The translations under genes and the position numbers were made by a program. From Liolophura sinensis (Eukaryota > Mollusca > Polyplacophora > Chitonida > Chitonidae), in NCBI RefSeq assembly GCF_032854445.1, contig NC_088297.1:26963915-27027914 (forward strand): a stretch of DNA of 64,000 nt, given 5' to 3'. Under the pieces are notes generated by a model that was not told the DNA's origin, did no database searches, and saw nothing but the letters and a program-made list of their open reading frames with translations. Each line of letters starts with the position of its first letter. Positions within the stretch are counted from its first letter, which is position 1. Positions 45,319 through 60,300 of this stretch are shown in pieces.

Positions 45319-48300
45319 CTGCAATTCAAGAGCAAAGTTAACCATAAGAGTGATTTTCTATAGACCTTGAATTAGTATGCGACTAGGTCGTGGATTTCTC
45401 CCGGGCTCTTCCTGGTTTCCTCCCACCATAATGTTGGCCACCGTCGTATCAGTGAGATTTTCATAAATACGGCGTATAACACAATTTAAACAAATAAACA
45501 AAGTAAAGGACTAAAATGGCATAAAACAGAAAACAAGTAAATAAATTATAAGCTCATTCTAAATGGTCCCTTGAATGGCATCCTTGACCTCCTAAGTTGC
45601 AGCTTACCTGTTCGTTACCACCAGGACACATATCTATCATGTTCCTACTTATTTTTCTCAGGATATAACAGTATTTTAGTATCAAAGAACTGAGTACATA
45701 TTTTAAGGGATTCATAATTTTATTAGTAAAAGGGGTCTTTGGGAGTTTGACTTACAGCCTATGCCCGCTTTCCACCTACCATAATGCTGGCCGCCGTCGT
45801 GTAAGTGAAATATTCCTGAGTACGGGGTGAAACACCAATCAAATAAAGAAATACCGGCTGACGGCGCTTACATGTGATTTGGATATTTCGAATCCACTAT
45901 TCGTCATTCAGTGGGCTGTTTCAAAGCACATAATGTACATTACCGTACCAAAGAAAACGCTAGAAGTTTTAAGGATCGAAAGAAAAGTCAATCAGACACC
46001 AAAGCGACATCACAAAACAGAAGTTAGATCTCATTAATATGTTGTAAATGTCTAGCGCGCGCACTTTGCTTTCTACATTCAAAAGCACGTGTAAGAGCAT
46101 GCGCACAAGACACAGCAGACTCACGAGCGGTTTAGTTCCTGCATCTTGTTTTCTTCGGCTAACTCTTTCACAGGATCGTGTCCGGCCTGGCGCTCCCATT
46201 TGTCCACTGAAAAGCACAACAGAGATATAACGATTAAATTTGTTTATTTATTTGATTAGTATTTTACGCCGTACTCAAGAATATTTCACTTATACGACGG
46301 CGGTTAGCATTATTGTGGGAGGAAACCGGACAAAGCCCGAGGGAAACCCACGACCATCCGCAGGCTGCTGCGAGACCACGCCGGAAATCATTTACAACAC
46401 AGAAACAGATTAGCCTGTTTTGTGATTAAATCTGTGTAATGCATTACAGCGGCACATATCGTTGAACTTCGAAATGATCAAAGTCGCCTGATAGTGTATA
46501 GTGTAATTTTTCTTTAGTGTGAATAACATAGGTCTCAGATTGGTGTTTGGTGTTATGTATAGAAACACCGCTAAATTCTGACGACATAAATACTAAATCG
46601 CCCCTTTCGAATCACCGATCACCGTCTTTACATACGTATCAGCAATCCATTTGAGCATAGTGCCAGATTATGGACGACATGTGAAATTGAGGCTATAGGC
46701 TAGCTGTAGAGGAGGCGTTCTGATCTCATGAGTTAACGCATTCGAATCCGGTTGTCTGTGATATGCCGGCAACTAAAAACAAATGCCGATGGTATTGACA
46801 GAGCTCTTAACCCAGTTTTAGACATCCTGGGACTCGATCGCTGTGGTTTTAATGTAATACGCATGGAAATGTGTTAAAAAACCAACTGAATGCATCAATA
46901 GGTGGAGAAGAAACCAAACGCAACAGAACGTTCTGTTCGCTTCCTTCTCATCGATAAATTATCCATGCATACAAACTTACCATTCTATCCAACAAAAATT
47001 AAACCAAAATACGAAAACTAATTTCGTTATATTTATTTCCTTTATTTTTTTTCTGTTTTGACGGTTGTTTGAAAATCTGATGAAAAGACTTGCGCATCAC
47101 ATTCGTCAACGACAAGTGGTCCTTAACGAACATTTGACGGCACAAACGGTCACTCGAGCATTCCCAGCCGCTTATTGTCACCAAGGCCTCACTAATAAAG
47201 AGATTTGGCCAATTTACAAAGTCTCAGTCCAAGGCACGGGTTGAACTCCAACCTAGCCTGCTTAAAGTTGGAGTCGAGCACTAGTGAGCCACGTCATATC
47301 ATCGAACCTGAAAAATGTAAAAACTGCCGTCTGCATGTCTATTGGAAGAAGAGGGCGTTAGCACATCAGCGCGGTGCAATGACCCTGGAGGTTGTTTTTC
47401 AAAGGGGTGGTAACGTTATGCCGGTCGTAAATACCAAGGCGGCATATGCCGTCAGTATCTCGCGTCATAGTGATTAGGCCGGCGTAACGTTATGGCGGTT
47501 GTAAATACCAAGGCGGCATATGCCGTCAGTATCTGACGTCATGGTGATGAGGCCGGCGTAACGTTATGGCGGTTGTAAATACCAAGGCGGCATATGACGT
47601 CAGTATGCGACGTCATGGTGATTAGGCCGGCGTTACGTTATGGCAGTTGTAAATACCAAGGCGGCATATGACGTCAGTATGCGACGTCATGGTGATTAGG
47701 CCGGCGTTACGTTATGGCGGTAGCAAATACCAAGGCGGCATATGCCGTCAGTATGCGACGTCATTGTGATTAGGGCGCCTTAACATTACGAACCCTTTGA
47801 GAAACAGCCCCCAGGAGCCTCTCGCCAATGCGGTAGCTGTTAGTCCTATAGTTCAGCTCATGCTGGCTTCATCTCCGGCCGTCCGTGGGAAGGTTTGCAG
47901 ATGGTCGTGAGTTTACCCGTGGCTCTAACCAGTTTCCTCTCACCATAATGTTGGCCGTCGTCGTGTAAGTGAAATATTCTTGGTACCTGATGCTGCCTCG
48001 CTTGGCGCTCAACACTGAGAGATTAGAGCAAGGAAACAGGACTGTTTGACCTGGTATCAGTGTATAATGTGACTGGATGGGGTGTCATTTATGGTGTCTT
48101 TGGCAAGATACATGTACTCCAGTGGCGGTAGCAATTTGGCGGCAGGAACTCGCCCGGCCACGAGGAGACGCTGTATATGTACACACACCTAATGACTCTT
48201 CGTCGTCATAGAACTCAAAAATTGTTAAATACGACGTTAAATCCCAAGCGTTCATTCACTCATTCATTCATTCTAGATTATGATTATGACATCTGTACCC

Positions 48301-51300
48301 GATTTGTGACCCCTTTCAGGAGAGGCAGTAGATAGAAGGCTACAGTCCTCTGCATTAGGAGAGTATACATAGGCTTACTATTAAAATGACTTTTACCTTA
48401 TTACTGGTCACATTAAAAAAACCTCTTTCCAGAAACACCACATAATATGCGTTATTTTTCAAAACAGTCTGGTCAAATGGTAAACAAATAAAGTCCAAAA
48501 CTGATCAGTAAACCAATCAGAGTCGTCCTCTTTTTCTGTGAAATAAGTTGCACGCGTGAATAGGAAGCGCGATGGTTTAGGGGCATGTTACGCTCTGTTT
48601 TAGACCAAAGGGAACGATCTGGACCCGGGATCACAAAATGATCTTAGAATTAAGTCAAAATTTCATGCATTAAGTTGGTATATTCCTTTGCGTCATTTTA
48701 GTTCAATTTTGTTGTACAATAACTTATCCAAAATTTATCCTCTCAAGCAATATTTTGCCCTTGGCACGTAAACAAAAACAATTTTACAGTGATTTGAAAT
48801 TTTGACTTAAGTCTAATATTGCTTCGTGATCCCGGAGCCTGAGCGGCAACTCAGAATGTTCTCTAGTGTAAAGCGTGGCTAAAACGTGGCTCTTTGTTCG
48901 TAACCAGAAAATGTCAACACATATTCGCGCGTGTCCCTACTGACATGGTTTCATTTTCGTTGATCCCAACAGAAAGACTGGCCACCGTCATGTACGTGAA
49001 ATATTCTTGAGTACGCCGTAAATCACCAATCAAACAAATAAATAAACAAATTATTCTCTTTGATTTATTCTTGATTACGTTTCACTTACCTAGATACACG
49101 CCTCCCTCGTTCCTGATCTCCATGTATATAATCACCAGAGTGAGGACGATGACTAAAAGTATGGCACCCACAAGTCCTAACCACCAGTAAGGCATTCTGG
49201 CAGAGGCGGGCTCCCTGTGCAGAGCTGTATGACAGATCACGTGATGTATGTTTGTAGCAAATCATTTTCAATCTCACTCTATTCGTAAATGACTACCTTA
49301 TCACACATATTTATGTGGAATATTTTTCCGTTGGATTCTGATGGTGAATAATGATGTTATGTCAGAAAGTTGCCTAATTTATAGGGACAGAAAACATAAA
49401 AATGAAGTAAGCATAAGTGGAATGCATGGCTTTTAAAAACTATCGGATGAAGCCTTTAACTTGACGACCACGGTTCTCTCGCGCGAATCCGTCTTGGTAT
49501 TCCGCGCATGTGCTCTATCATGGTGAACATCACTACCTAGCTCTGTAGGTCAGTGGTTACGTATACTATCACAGCCTTGTCTTGTTCCATAAGATTACCT
49601 TAAACACCTCTGTACTTTCCTTGCTGTCCTTAGTACACTACTGCCGTCCGCCAAATAACGTGTCTGTCCATGCTTATATTGGTTTCAGCTATCAATTCCA
49701 TGTAGGTTTGCCCAGGTGCAATCACTAAAATTCCACAGAAGCATAAAACTGCTGGACATTGGATACATTCCAACTACAACGGCCATGTTTCAATGCACAC
49801 TCTTCACAGTGAGGGGAATCACGAGGGTATCACTACCACTACTAGACAAGTTTGACCTTTTCACACACATGAGGTATCAGTCTCACCTGTAATAACCGCG
49901 CGTTGACTCATAATCAACATTTATCACTAAAAAGATTTCTGCACAAAATATTCTTATTAGTGGTGGCGTCATGTTTAGCTAGACCAGAAATTTGTTTATC
50001 TCATCTGTATGCGCTGTGAGGAGTATGTATGCATGGCGGTTGGAGTTGCTACTGATCCACTTTCTACTAGTTTTATTCTTCTGTGGACTTTCTGGTAACA
50101 ATGTGCACAATGGTACTCTCACCTTGAATTAAGAGCTCATGCGATTAAGAGTGCGAACAGATATATTATTTGACAGACAGCATTAGTGTATTGAGGTCAG
50201 CACGGGAAGTACAGAGGTGTTCAAACTAAGCTTATGGAACATGACAGGACTGTAATAGTATCAGTAATACGCTATGAAACAGGGAATGACGCTGCCTCGA
50301 CTTTTGTTGTGCATGGCGAAGTAACGGAGGCAGTGATGTCATAGTTAGCTCGCTGCCTCGACTTTTGTTGTGCATGGCGAAGTAACGAAGGCAGTGATGT
50401 CATAGTTAGCTCACTGCCTCGCTGCCTCGACTTTTGTTGTGCATGCCGAAGTAACGGAGGCAGTGATGTCATAGTTACCTCGCTGCCTCGACTTTTGTTG
50501 TGCATGCCGAAGTAACGGAGGCAGTGATGTCATAGTTAGTTCGCTGCCTCGACTTTTGTTGTGCATGCCGAAGTAACGGAGGCAGTGATGTCATAGTTAG
50601 CTCGCTGCCTCGACGTTTGTTGTGCATGGCGAAGTAACGAAGGCAGTGATATCATAGTTAGCTCACTGCCTCGCTGCCTCGACTTTTGTTGTGCATGCCG
50701 AAGTAACGGAGGCAGTGATGTCATAGTTAGCTCACTGCCTCGACTTTTGTTGTGCATGGCGAAGTAACGGAGGCAGTGATGTCATAGTTAGCTCACTGCC
50801 TCGCTGCCTCGACTTTTGTTGTGCATGGCGAAGTAACGGAGGCAGTGATGTCATAGTTAGCTCGCTGCCTCGCTGCCTCGACTTTTGTTGTGCATGCCGA
50901 AGTAACGGAGGCAGTGATGTCATAGTTAGCTCACTGCCTCGCTGCCTCGACTTTTGTTGTGCGTGCCGAAGTAACGGAGGCAGTGATGTCATAGTTAGCT
51001 CACTGCCTCGCTGCCTCGACTTTTGTTGTGCATGCCGAAGTAACGGAGGCAGTGATGTCATAGTTATCTCGCTGCTTCGCTTCGCTATCTAGACATATGG
51101 TACTGAGTTTGCGAAATGTCCTGTGCCGGGTTCTACAATAGGGCAGTTTTTAATAATGAAATCTACCAATATGACCCATAACGACAACTTACTATATCCA
51201 GCTTTCTTTGACGTCACAGTGAATTTGAGTCGCCTGGTTGTCTGGGGAACGCCTACAGTCACTTCGCAGACGTACTCTCCCATGATGTTCGAAAACTCAC

Positions 51301-54300
51301 TGGCTTTGAGGTAGCTCGTGTCGATAGTCAGGTGACTAAATCCGTCCTGTGGATAAACCTGGATCCCGACGTCAAGGTTGGATGTCTTTAGCTCGAAGTT
51401 TGCGTGGTGCCAAATGTATTTCAGGTCATCTTTGTAATCTGGGTCAACAGTGGCACTGACGTTGAGATGACCTTTCCCCCCAGGGACTATGTCCACGTGA
51501 CTGTCTGATGCGTTGATTTGAATGGGCTCTGCAGACAATAGTAGTAAGGAGAACAGTGTTTCGAATAAATAAATGAATGCTTGGGGTTTAACGTCGTACC
51601 TAACAATTTGTCAGCCATATGACGACGAGGAGTTAGGTGCGTCTGTGTATATACGTGTCTTCATATGGCAGGGCGAGTCCATGCCGCCAAAGTGCTGTTG
51701 CCACCGAAGTATCATGCCGAAGACGCAAGACAAGACACCCCACCCAGTGACATTATGCTGACACGGGACAACCAGTCCTGTTTCCTTCCTCTAACCGCTC
51801 TGAGCTGAGCGCTTAACGAGGCACAAACAAGTACCGACCCAGGTTTGATTCTGGGTCCCCGATTTCAAGGCTGACGATCTAACCATTAGGCTACCAGTGT
51901 TTCGAACAATTGCTCAAACCAGATGTCTGCTTAACCGAAGCCACTTGATGGGTGTAAAAAAATTGTTACTTTACTTGGCAGATGGATGTTTGATTACTTA
52001 TTATTCGCAAGTCACGTATTGATCCTACAAGATATGTAAAAAAGACGGTCACGTCTGAAAACATGACGTCAGTACCGTCGATCTCTCGGTAGATTTACAC
52101 AAGATGGCTGCCTTTGACTTCAATTACGTTACAACAGATGATTTGGAGAACATTTTGATGACAGATGAGAGAGACAAAAACAAGACTAATATAGAGAGAG
52201 ACCAAAACACTAAAATAGAACCGATTTTAGGTGAAAAGTTAAGCCTCGTGAATACAACCAACCGATATGTGACAAGCTGTGCGGCCATCTACGTCCTGTC
52301 TAGTCCTCTTCTTTCAACTTTACAAGGCAATTTCTGCAAGCATCTTCTTTCAGCTTTTAAAACACAATCTCTTCAAGCATCTTCTTTCAGCTTGTTAAAG
52401 ACAACTTCTCCAAACATCTTCTTTTACCTTTTACAAGACAACTTATCCAAGCATCGTCTTCCAGCTTTCAAAAGACGATCTCTCCAAACATCGTTTTTCA
52501 AATTTTACAAGACAACTTCTTCAAACATCGTCTTTCAACTTTTTACAAGAAAACTTCTCCAAACATCTTCTTTCAACTTTTACAAGACAACTTCTCCAAG
52601 CATCGTTTTCAATTTTTACAAGACAACTTTCCCAAGCATCGTCTTTCAGCTTTTAAAAGGCGATCTCTCCAAACATCGTTTTTCAAATTTTACAAGACAA
52701 CTTCTCTAAACCTCGTCTTTCAGCTTTTAAGAGACGATCTCTCCAAACATCGTTTTTCAAATTTTACAAGACAACTTCTCCAAACATCGTCTTTCAGCTT
52801 TTAAAGGACGATCTCTGTAAACATCTTCTTTCAACTTTTACAAGACAACTTCTTCAAACATCGTTTTTCAAATTCTACAAGACAACTTCTTCAAACATCG
52901 TCTTTCAACTTTTTACAAGACAACTTCTCCAAATTCTTCTTTCAACTTTTACAAGACAACTTCTCCAAACACCGTCTTTCAGCTTTTAAAAGACGATCTC
53001 TCCAAACATCTTCTTTCAACTTTTTACAAGACTTCTCCAAACATCATTTTTCAAATTCTACCAGACAGCTTCTTCAAACATCGCCTTTCAAATTTTTACA
53101 AGACAACTTCTCCAAATATTTTCTTTCAACTTTTACAAGACAACTTCTCCAAACATCTTCTTTCAACTTTTTACAAGACAACTTCTCCAAACATCGTTTT
53201 TCAAATTCCAGAAGACAACTTCTCCAAACATCGTCTTTCAACTTTTTACAGGGCAACTTCTCCAAATATCTTCTTTCAGCTTTTACAAGACAACTTCACC
53301 AAACATCGTTTTTCAAATTCTACAAGACAACTTCTTCAAACATCTTCTTTCAACTTTTTACAAGACAACTTCTCCAAGCATCGTTTTCAATTTTTACAAG
53401 ACAACTTCCCCAAGCATCGTCTTTCAGCTTTTAAAAGGCGATCTCTCCAAACATCGTTTTTCAAATTTTACAAGACAACTTCTCCAAACATCTTCTTTCA
53501 ACTTTTTACAAGACAACTTCTCCAAACACCTTCTTTCAACTTTTACTAGACAACTTCTCCAAACATCGTTTTTCAAATTCTACAAGACAACTTCTTCAAA
53601 CATCGTCTTTCAACTTTTTACAAGACAACTTCTCCAAATATCTTCTTTCAACTTTTACAAGACAACTTCTCCAAACATCGTCTTTCAGCTTTTAAAAGAC
53701 GATCTCTCCAAACATCTTCTTTCAAACTTTTACAAGACTTCTCCAAACATTGTTTTTCAAATTCTACCAGACAGCTTCTTCAAACATCGTCTTTCAACTT
53801 TTTACAAGACAACTTCTCCAAATATTTTCTTTCAACTTTTACAAGACAACTTCTCCAAACATCTTCTTTCAACTTTTTACAAGACAACTTCTCCAAACAT
53901 CGTTTTTCAAATTCCACAAGACAACTTCTCCAAACATTGTCTTTCAACTTTTTACACGGCAACTTCTCCAAATATCTTCTTTCAGCTTTTACAAGACAAC
54001 TTCTCCAAACATCGTTTTTCAAATTCTACAAGACAACTTCTTCAAACATCTTCTTTCAACTTTTTACGAGACAACTTCACCAAGCATCGTTTTCAATTTT
54101 TACAAGACAACTTCCCCAAGCATCGTCTTTCAGCTTTTAAAAGGCGATCTCTCCAAACATCGTTTTTCAAATTTTACAAGACAACTTCTCTAAACATCGT
54201 CTTTCAGCTTTTAAGAGACGATCTCTCCAAACATCTTCTTTCAACTTTTACAAGACAACTTCTCCAAATATCTTCTTTCAACTTTTACAAGACAACTTCT

Positions 54301-57300
54301 CCAAGCATCGTCTTTCAACTTTAAAAAAACTTCTCCTAACATCTTTCAACCTATCAGGACAATTAGTACAAGACAGTTACCCGTAGATGTTCAGCCAACT
54401 TGTTCAAGAGAACTTTTTCGTAGGCTTACAGAACAACTTCTCCAAACATTCCAGATAACTAAATCAAGAAACAAGGAAACCGGACAAAGGCCCATGAATA
54501 TCAATGGCCGTCCGCAGGTTGCTGCAAGACCTTCCCACATACGTCCAGAGAGGAGGCCAGCAAGAGGAAGACTATGTAAAACTGTGCTGGCTGTGTCTTA
54601 GTAGATATTTACTGGGTTATACAGATGACGTTTGTTACTTGACTCTCACTCACCAATCACCGTTAAGGTGGCGTCGCTGACATGCGTCCTATTGTCTTTT
54701 GTCACGTGACACTGTATACTGAAGGTGTCTCTTGGTTTCTGGACGTTATTCACAACTAGTGTGTCCCTGGACTCGTTGATTCTTTTGTCCTCTGTAAAAA
54801 GAAAGTACAGGTAGAAAGCAATGTAATATATAGAAGATATTGCACAGTGATGGTTGAAAATCCTAAATATTTTTCGTCTGAGAGGTGAAAATAATAACCC
54901 ACGAGACACGAAGCGTCGATTGGGTTATCACTTCCACCTTTCACAAGAAAAATATTTTTGATGTTCAACATCCACTGTGCAACATTCTATTTATTATTTA
55001 TATTTTGACAATATGTAGGCCTTCACAGACTTGTGTATATAACGTGACGTCGCACATGGCGTCTTGTTTGACATCGTGTCTTATTGCGTGACGTAAGAAA
55101 AGCTAAAATCGACTGAACTTGTGTTATGGCGTCATTAAGGTAAGCACGAATTGGAACATAATAAAACACAATGTTTCTTTGTGACCTCAGGGCGTCTGGG
55201 TGTGTAATAACAAAAGTGATATCTAACTATAGCTAGTGAGATATCACTTTTATCACTGAAGGACATTCTGACATTTCACCTATATATAAATAATAAATGA
55301 TGCTAACTCACGTAACTCACCATGCATATTCTGAATATGGGTTATTTTTCCTGTCAAAAATAATGTTTTTATTCAAATAAGCACAACTGAAAAACGTTTC
55401 CACCAAAGGAAGACCAACTCACTTTTTGTACAAACCTACTGCTATATGTATGCTGCAGCATTAAATTAACATTGGGTATCTGGATGCTGCTTCACTCAGC
55501 ACTCCATCAATGCCAACTTAAGTAGGCGAATCACAAGCTCGTGCTACTTCAGTTTTACTTAATACTGGTGCATGCATTCACGTCATAACAACGACGATTA
55601 TCAGATTCCGTGTCGAGTTTAACATCAACCTCGAACATGTGAGGATCTCACACGTGATAACGTCATCACGTATTCTCTTGGGAAATGGTCAAATTCTTGC
55701 TCAAACATGATATCAAATAGTGAACACCAGCATATGGCATGAACTCGACACGATGTCTGGTTAACCTCCCATCGAATCGCATCGGAGTATTGGCCCTTGT
55801 ATTGTCCAACCCATTCAGCACCACCTCATCAGCTGGCTTTACACAAAATTAAATTGGCCTACACAGATAAATTTAAGCGATTGTACAAATCTCTTACATG
55901 TACAATCTAGACCAGTGACGTCTTATTAATTGCAACTGACATCAATTGACTTCAATGCATTTTATTTATTTATTCGATTGGTGTTTTGCGCCTTACTCAA
56001 GAATATTTTACTTATGCGACGGCGGTCAGGATTATAGTGAGTGGAAACCGGGCAGAGCCCGGGGGAAACCCACGACCATCCGCAGGTTGCTCAAAGCATT
56101 TTAAATTTGATACCGTTTAGGCATTTACATGAATAGTAAGAGTAAAATTCTGATGAAAACTGACAAGACACGAAATTTCACCAGTATCATACCAATCATC
56201 ATACTGTCGTCTCTTCTCAGATTTTCGGTTTCCTCCCACTATAATGCTGGCCGTAGTCGTATATCTAAAGTATTCTAGAGTACTGTGTAAAACACCAGTC
56301 AAATAAATAAATAAATAAATTCTCTGATTTTACTCTCTATCCTGCAAATCTTTTATTATATTACATAGCAATAAATTTACGATCCTCACCTCCGACGGGT
56401 TTGTCATTAATGAACCATGCAATGTCGGCATCAGCCTCGTTCACAACACACTGGAACTCCTGAGTGCTCCCCTCCGGCAGTACCATCATCATTGGATCGA
56501 TATGTGAAATCAGCTCCTCTACAGAGATAATGCTACATCCGTTATATCATACTACATACACAGTGCATGCGCCGCTCTATCTACGCTCACTTTACATCAC
56601 TGCCATCACAAGACAAGCTTGACCTTTGGAGCATGTGAGGCATACAAAGGCTTGTTTACGATAAGCCTCATCGCGACACTATTTAATCAGCATTGAGCAA
56701 AAAAAAAAGTTGTTTCACGTGTTGATTAGAATCATGATGTCCATACTGAGAGTAGAGTAGAGTGTTGTGGGAAACATTCATTGTTATGGTTACAGCCTTA
56801 CTTGTTCCTACAAGATTCAACCATACAATGAGTTTCTTATAGAAATGTCCACAATTCGGTAGTCCTGTATGGTCGAGCTTTCTGACCACGAGGCTGAGAT
56901 CGTGTATTTGAATCCAGTTCTTATTTACTGGATTGCAGCCTTACGTCAGTAGAATTGTCTGGTACTGAGCTAAGGGTGGTGCTTGTGGTAGTTCTCTGCC
57001 TGGTGTTCTGCGCCAACGTGAACCCGACCAGCGACGTGCAGTTGAAATATATAAATATAAGTATTTTCTGGGGCCTCCGTGGCCTAGTTGTTGGCGTGCT
57101 AGTGCAACACAATGGCAAGGGGCCTCTCAGTACTGCGACGGCTGTGAGTTCAAGTCCATCTCATGGTTTCTCAGCAACCTACAGATGGTCGTCGGTTTCC
57201 CCAACCATAATGCTGTTTGCCGTCGTCGTATAAGTGAAATTGTCTTGAGTACAGAGTGAAACACCAATCAAATAAATAAGTAAATAGTTTGTTTGGGTGT

Positions 57301-60300
57301 CGATCTGAGCTCTGTTTCATTATTCCCAGCTTGTTCAGACCCATACTCTTCCATTCAATAACCTGGAATTCGGTCTTTTCGAGTAGTATTTCAAACAAAA
57401 GTTGTATGTCAAACAAAAACATATTTCCTTCAGTCAATCCTACGGTGGTTCTGACTTCATAACCAGGAAAAGTATAGACTGTAAATTCACAATTGTATAC
57501 AAACCTACGAGACGGTCGCACTCGCAATCGTCCGGAAAAAGATTCTTTAGGGGGCTTACTGATTTTTGCTATTATAATTAAGAGAACGAAATATAAGCAA
57601 CTGTTGTAAAAAAAGATGATCTTAGTTCTCTGAAGAGCAGTCGAATCAAGTGATTTGAAAATGGCGGTTTGTGAAGTTCGGCTGTGCCTGAGTGAAGTTT
57701 TGGTTGTTCTGCTACAGCATATCACGTGGCGGAACCTTTTTTGTCGCGTACACTGAGGACTGCGCAGGCAAAATGGTCATTCTCCAGGTTTGTCTGAGTA
57801 ACGATCCAGAGCGGTCGATTTGGAGGTAAGCTGGGAACATGGCAAACCGATTTCAGAGCTAGTTTGGATGGAGCATCAGGACAGAGCGTTTTCGTGAGTC
57901 AGGACTATCAATAGGGGGAGTTTCGAGTTGGAACTCTTTTGTCGTCAAAGGTAAAAACAGTCCCACTGTGTCATGTGGCTTGTAAAAAATATTAGGCATT
58001 ATTTGTTGACATTAATTTTCCGTTCACCTGTCTCGCCCCTTTCTCGAGGCACAAATGACACGTCTTTCCTTTAGTAACTTCACATACGGTCAGATTGTCA
58101 TTTTTCTCCACCATTGTTCTACTCTAAATTACTTTTTATGACACTTTTTTCAGACGCCCATGTTATGGTGAATATTATCAGAAATTACGCTAAGCCTTCA
58201 GAACACAAAACCCTTATATGGACATAGGAGAGGCACACTACACTTACCAGTGACGGTCACCTGAATCGTCTGCTTGACCTCACCCCCGGAATTCTTCGCC
58301 TTACAGGCGTATATTCCCTCGTCAGTTTTTTTGACCTTCCGCACTGACAATGAGTACAGCGACCTGTCCACCTTATGTCTGTTACTGAGGCTGCCACCAG
58401 GGGGAATCCACGTCACTTCCGGTTGAGGGCTATGAACGTAGTAAAGATTTTTTCACGGGTACTGGCCGGATTGTTATCACGAATAGATTTGTTTGATGGA
58501 TTTTAGTGATTTGTTGACGCTTAATACTATAATGCCCACTTAAGCCCAGTTAAGCATGCATCACAGAGGCTTTATTACCATTCTACAGTTAAAAGTTTAC
58601 TGTGCTATGTCTTTTCACTAATTTACCCCCAAATATTTTTACGCCGAGCATTGCAGTTAACTTGAAAAAAGTCGTCAAAATCAGTGCCAGCATACATTGA
58701 ATTGACAGGAAGTTATGTCCCTTTACCTCTGCATGAGATTTCTGTGCATTCGAGACCACGCGCCTTTCTACGTGATCCTAAGGTACGTAAACAAGACTCG
58801 TGTATATATGGGCGCCATCAGCGTGGTGATTTCCCTCGAAAATTTGGGGATAATGATTGATGGGCTAGTAACAGATATTTAATAAATGTTTTCAGATTCA
58901 TTGAGTCTAAATCTGTGCCGGGGCCTCCGTGGCTCAGTTGATACGGGGGCAGTAGATACATTTGTATTTTAGAATGGTTTCTATGAGGCAACAATAAACA
59001 CGGAACTGAGGGCGTCATACTACTAGTTGGCTGTCTCCTGCCCAAACTCCGGTATTCACACTGACTGCAGAAACCGGTCAGAAAAGAAAAGTAATACCGT
59101 GTCTTAACTGTGGAATGTATTGTACTTACAGGCCATCCACAATGCACTGAAGCTCTAGCCAGTCCCCGGCATTAAGCGTAGTGTTTTCAGTGTAATACAC
59201 AAGACGTGGCGAACGCGGCTGCGGCTTTTCGCCTGGAAACACAAATGGCATTTCATTTTTCTGTCATGAATATCACCAAGATATAGCTACATATTGAGCA
59301 ATCAACATTTTACGGTTTTCTATTGGTTAGAGCGTGTCAGTTTATTTGTCACACGGATAGTAAAGGTGTTTTGAAACCTTGATAAGCCATATCCACAAAA
59401 AAGCGATATGTTATTCATGATTTTGGTAGCGTATAACAAAGACCTTAACAGTTATTATTCTTCTCTGGATGTAATCCGTCAATGTCACTAATCAAATCAG
59501 AAAATTTATTAAATCCTGTCGTGTGAAAAAAACTACGTTGATGTCAAGAAATTTGCAGGTGTAAACAACCAGCCCTTGAATACTTGAAAGTCATAGGAAA
59601 CACTAAAATGAAGTATGTATAGATGAACGACCATTAACAACTGCCCAGGAAACTAGCTGGATTTATGTGTTCTTTTTGTAGAATTTGTTTCACCTAGTAA
59701 AGTGCATTTGAATATTCTATTCTGACGTCACGTAAGGATTTTTACTACATAACACACATTACACTGCTACCTCTCATCATTCAAAATGCATATACATATA
59801 GATCTGTGAATACATTCGCCGATTTGACCTTGGAACGGATTATATCAGGTAAAACTTATAAATGTATAAACGTAACTGACATCTTTTGGGTCACAAGAGA
59901 TCTTTCAACACAATTTTACACTCTTAGCAAGATTATAAAAAAAATAAATCCAACTATTTTCCTGGACTGTTTTTAATGTTCTTTTATCTGATATATACTT
60001 CGTTTTAAAGTGGCCATTGCGTTGAAAGCGACAATCTTGTTGACTGATTGATTGATTGATTTATAGATGAAGTAAGGGGATACCTGATTTCACTGTCAGC
60101 TTAGTAGGGCTGCCGTACACTCGGGCTCGACTCTCAGCGTTAAACACGGAGCAGTTGTACGTGGCGTTGTCCTTCGCCGAGTCATTCACAGTGAGCGGTA
60201 AAAAGTGAAGATTACCTGTCAACAGGAGATGTCAAGTCAGGTGATTGCTTACATTTAATTGCATTTTCGCAACTGGTTACTTTATATATTGGAATTTGTA

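Noticed and set aside
47205-47477. 90-codon plus frame
   Set aside because: Overlaps a SINE head and the 74-bp array; no family match.
52104-52709. 201-codon plus frame as a real gene
   Set aside because: Two thirds of it is the 37-bp minisatellite; copy A is stopped much earlier. Only the first 60 residues are kept as a possible relic.
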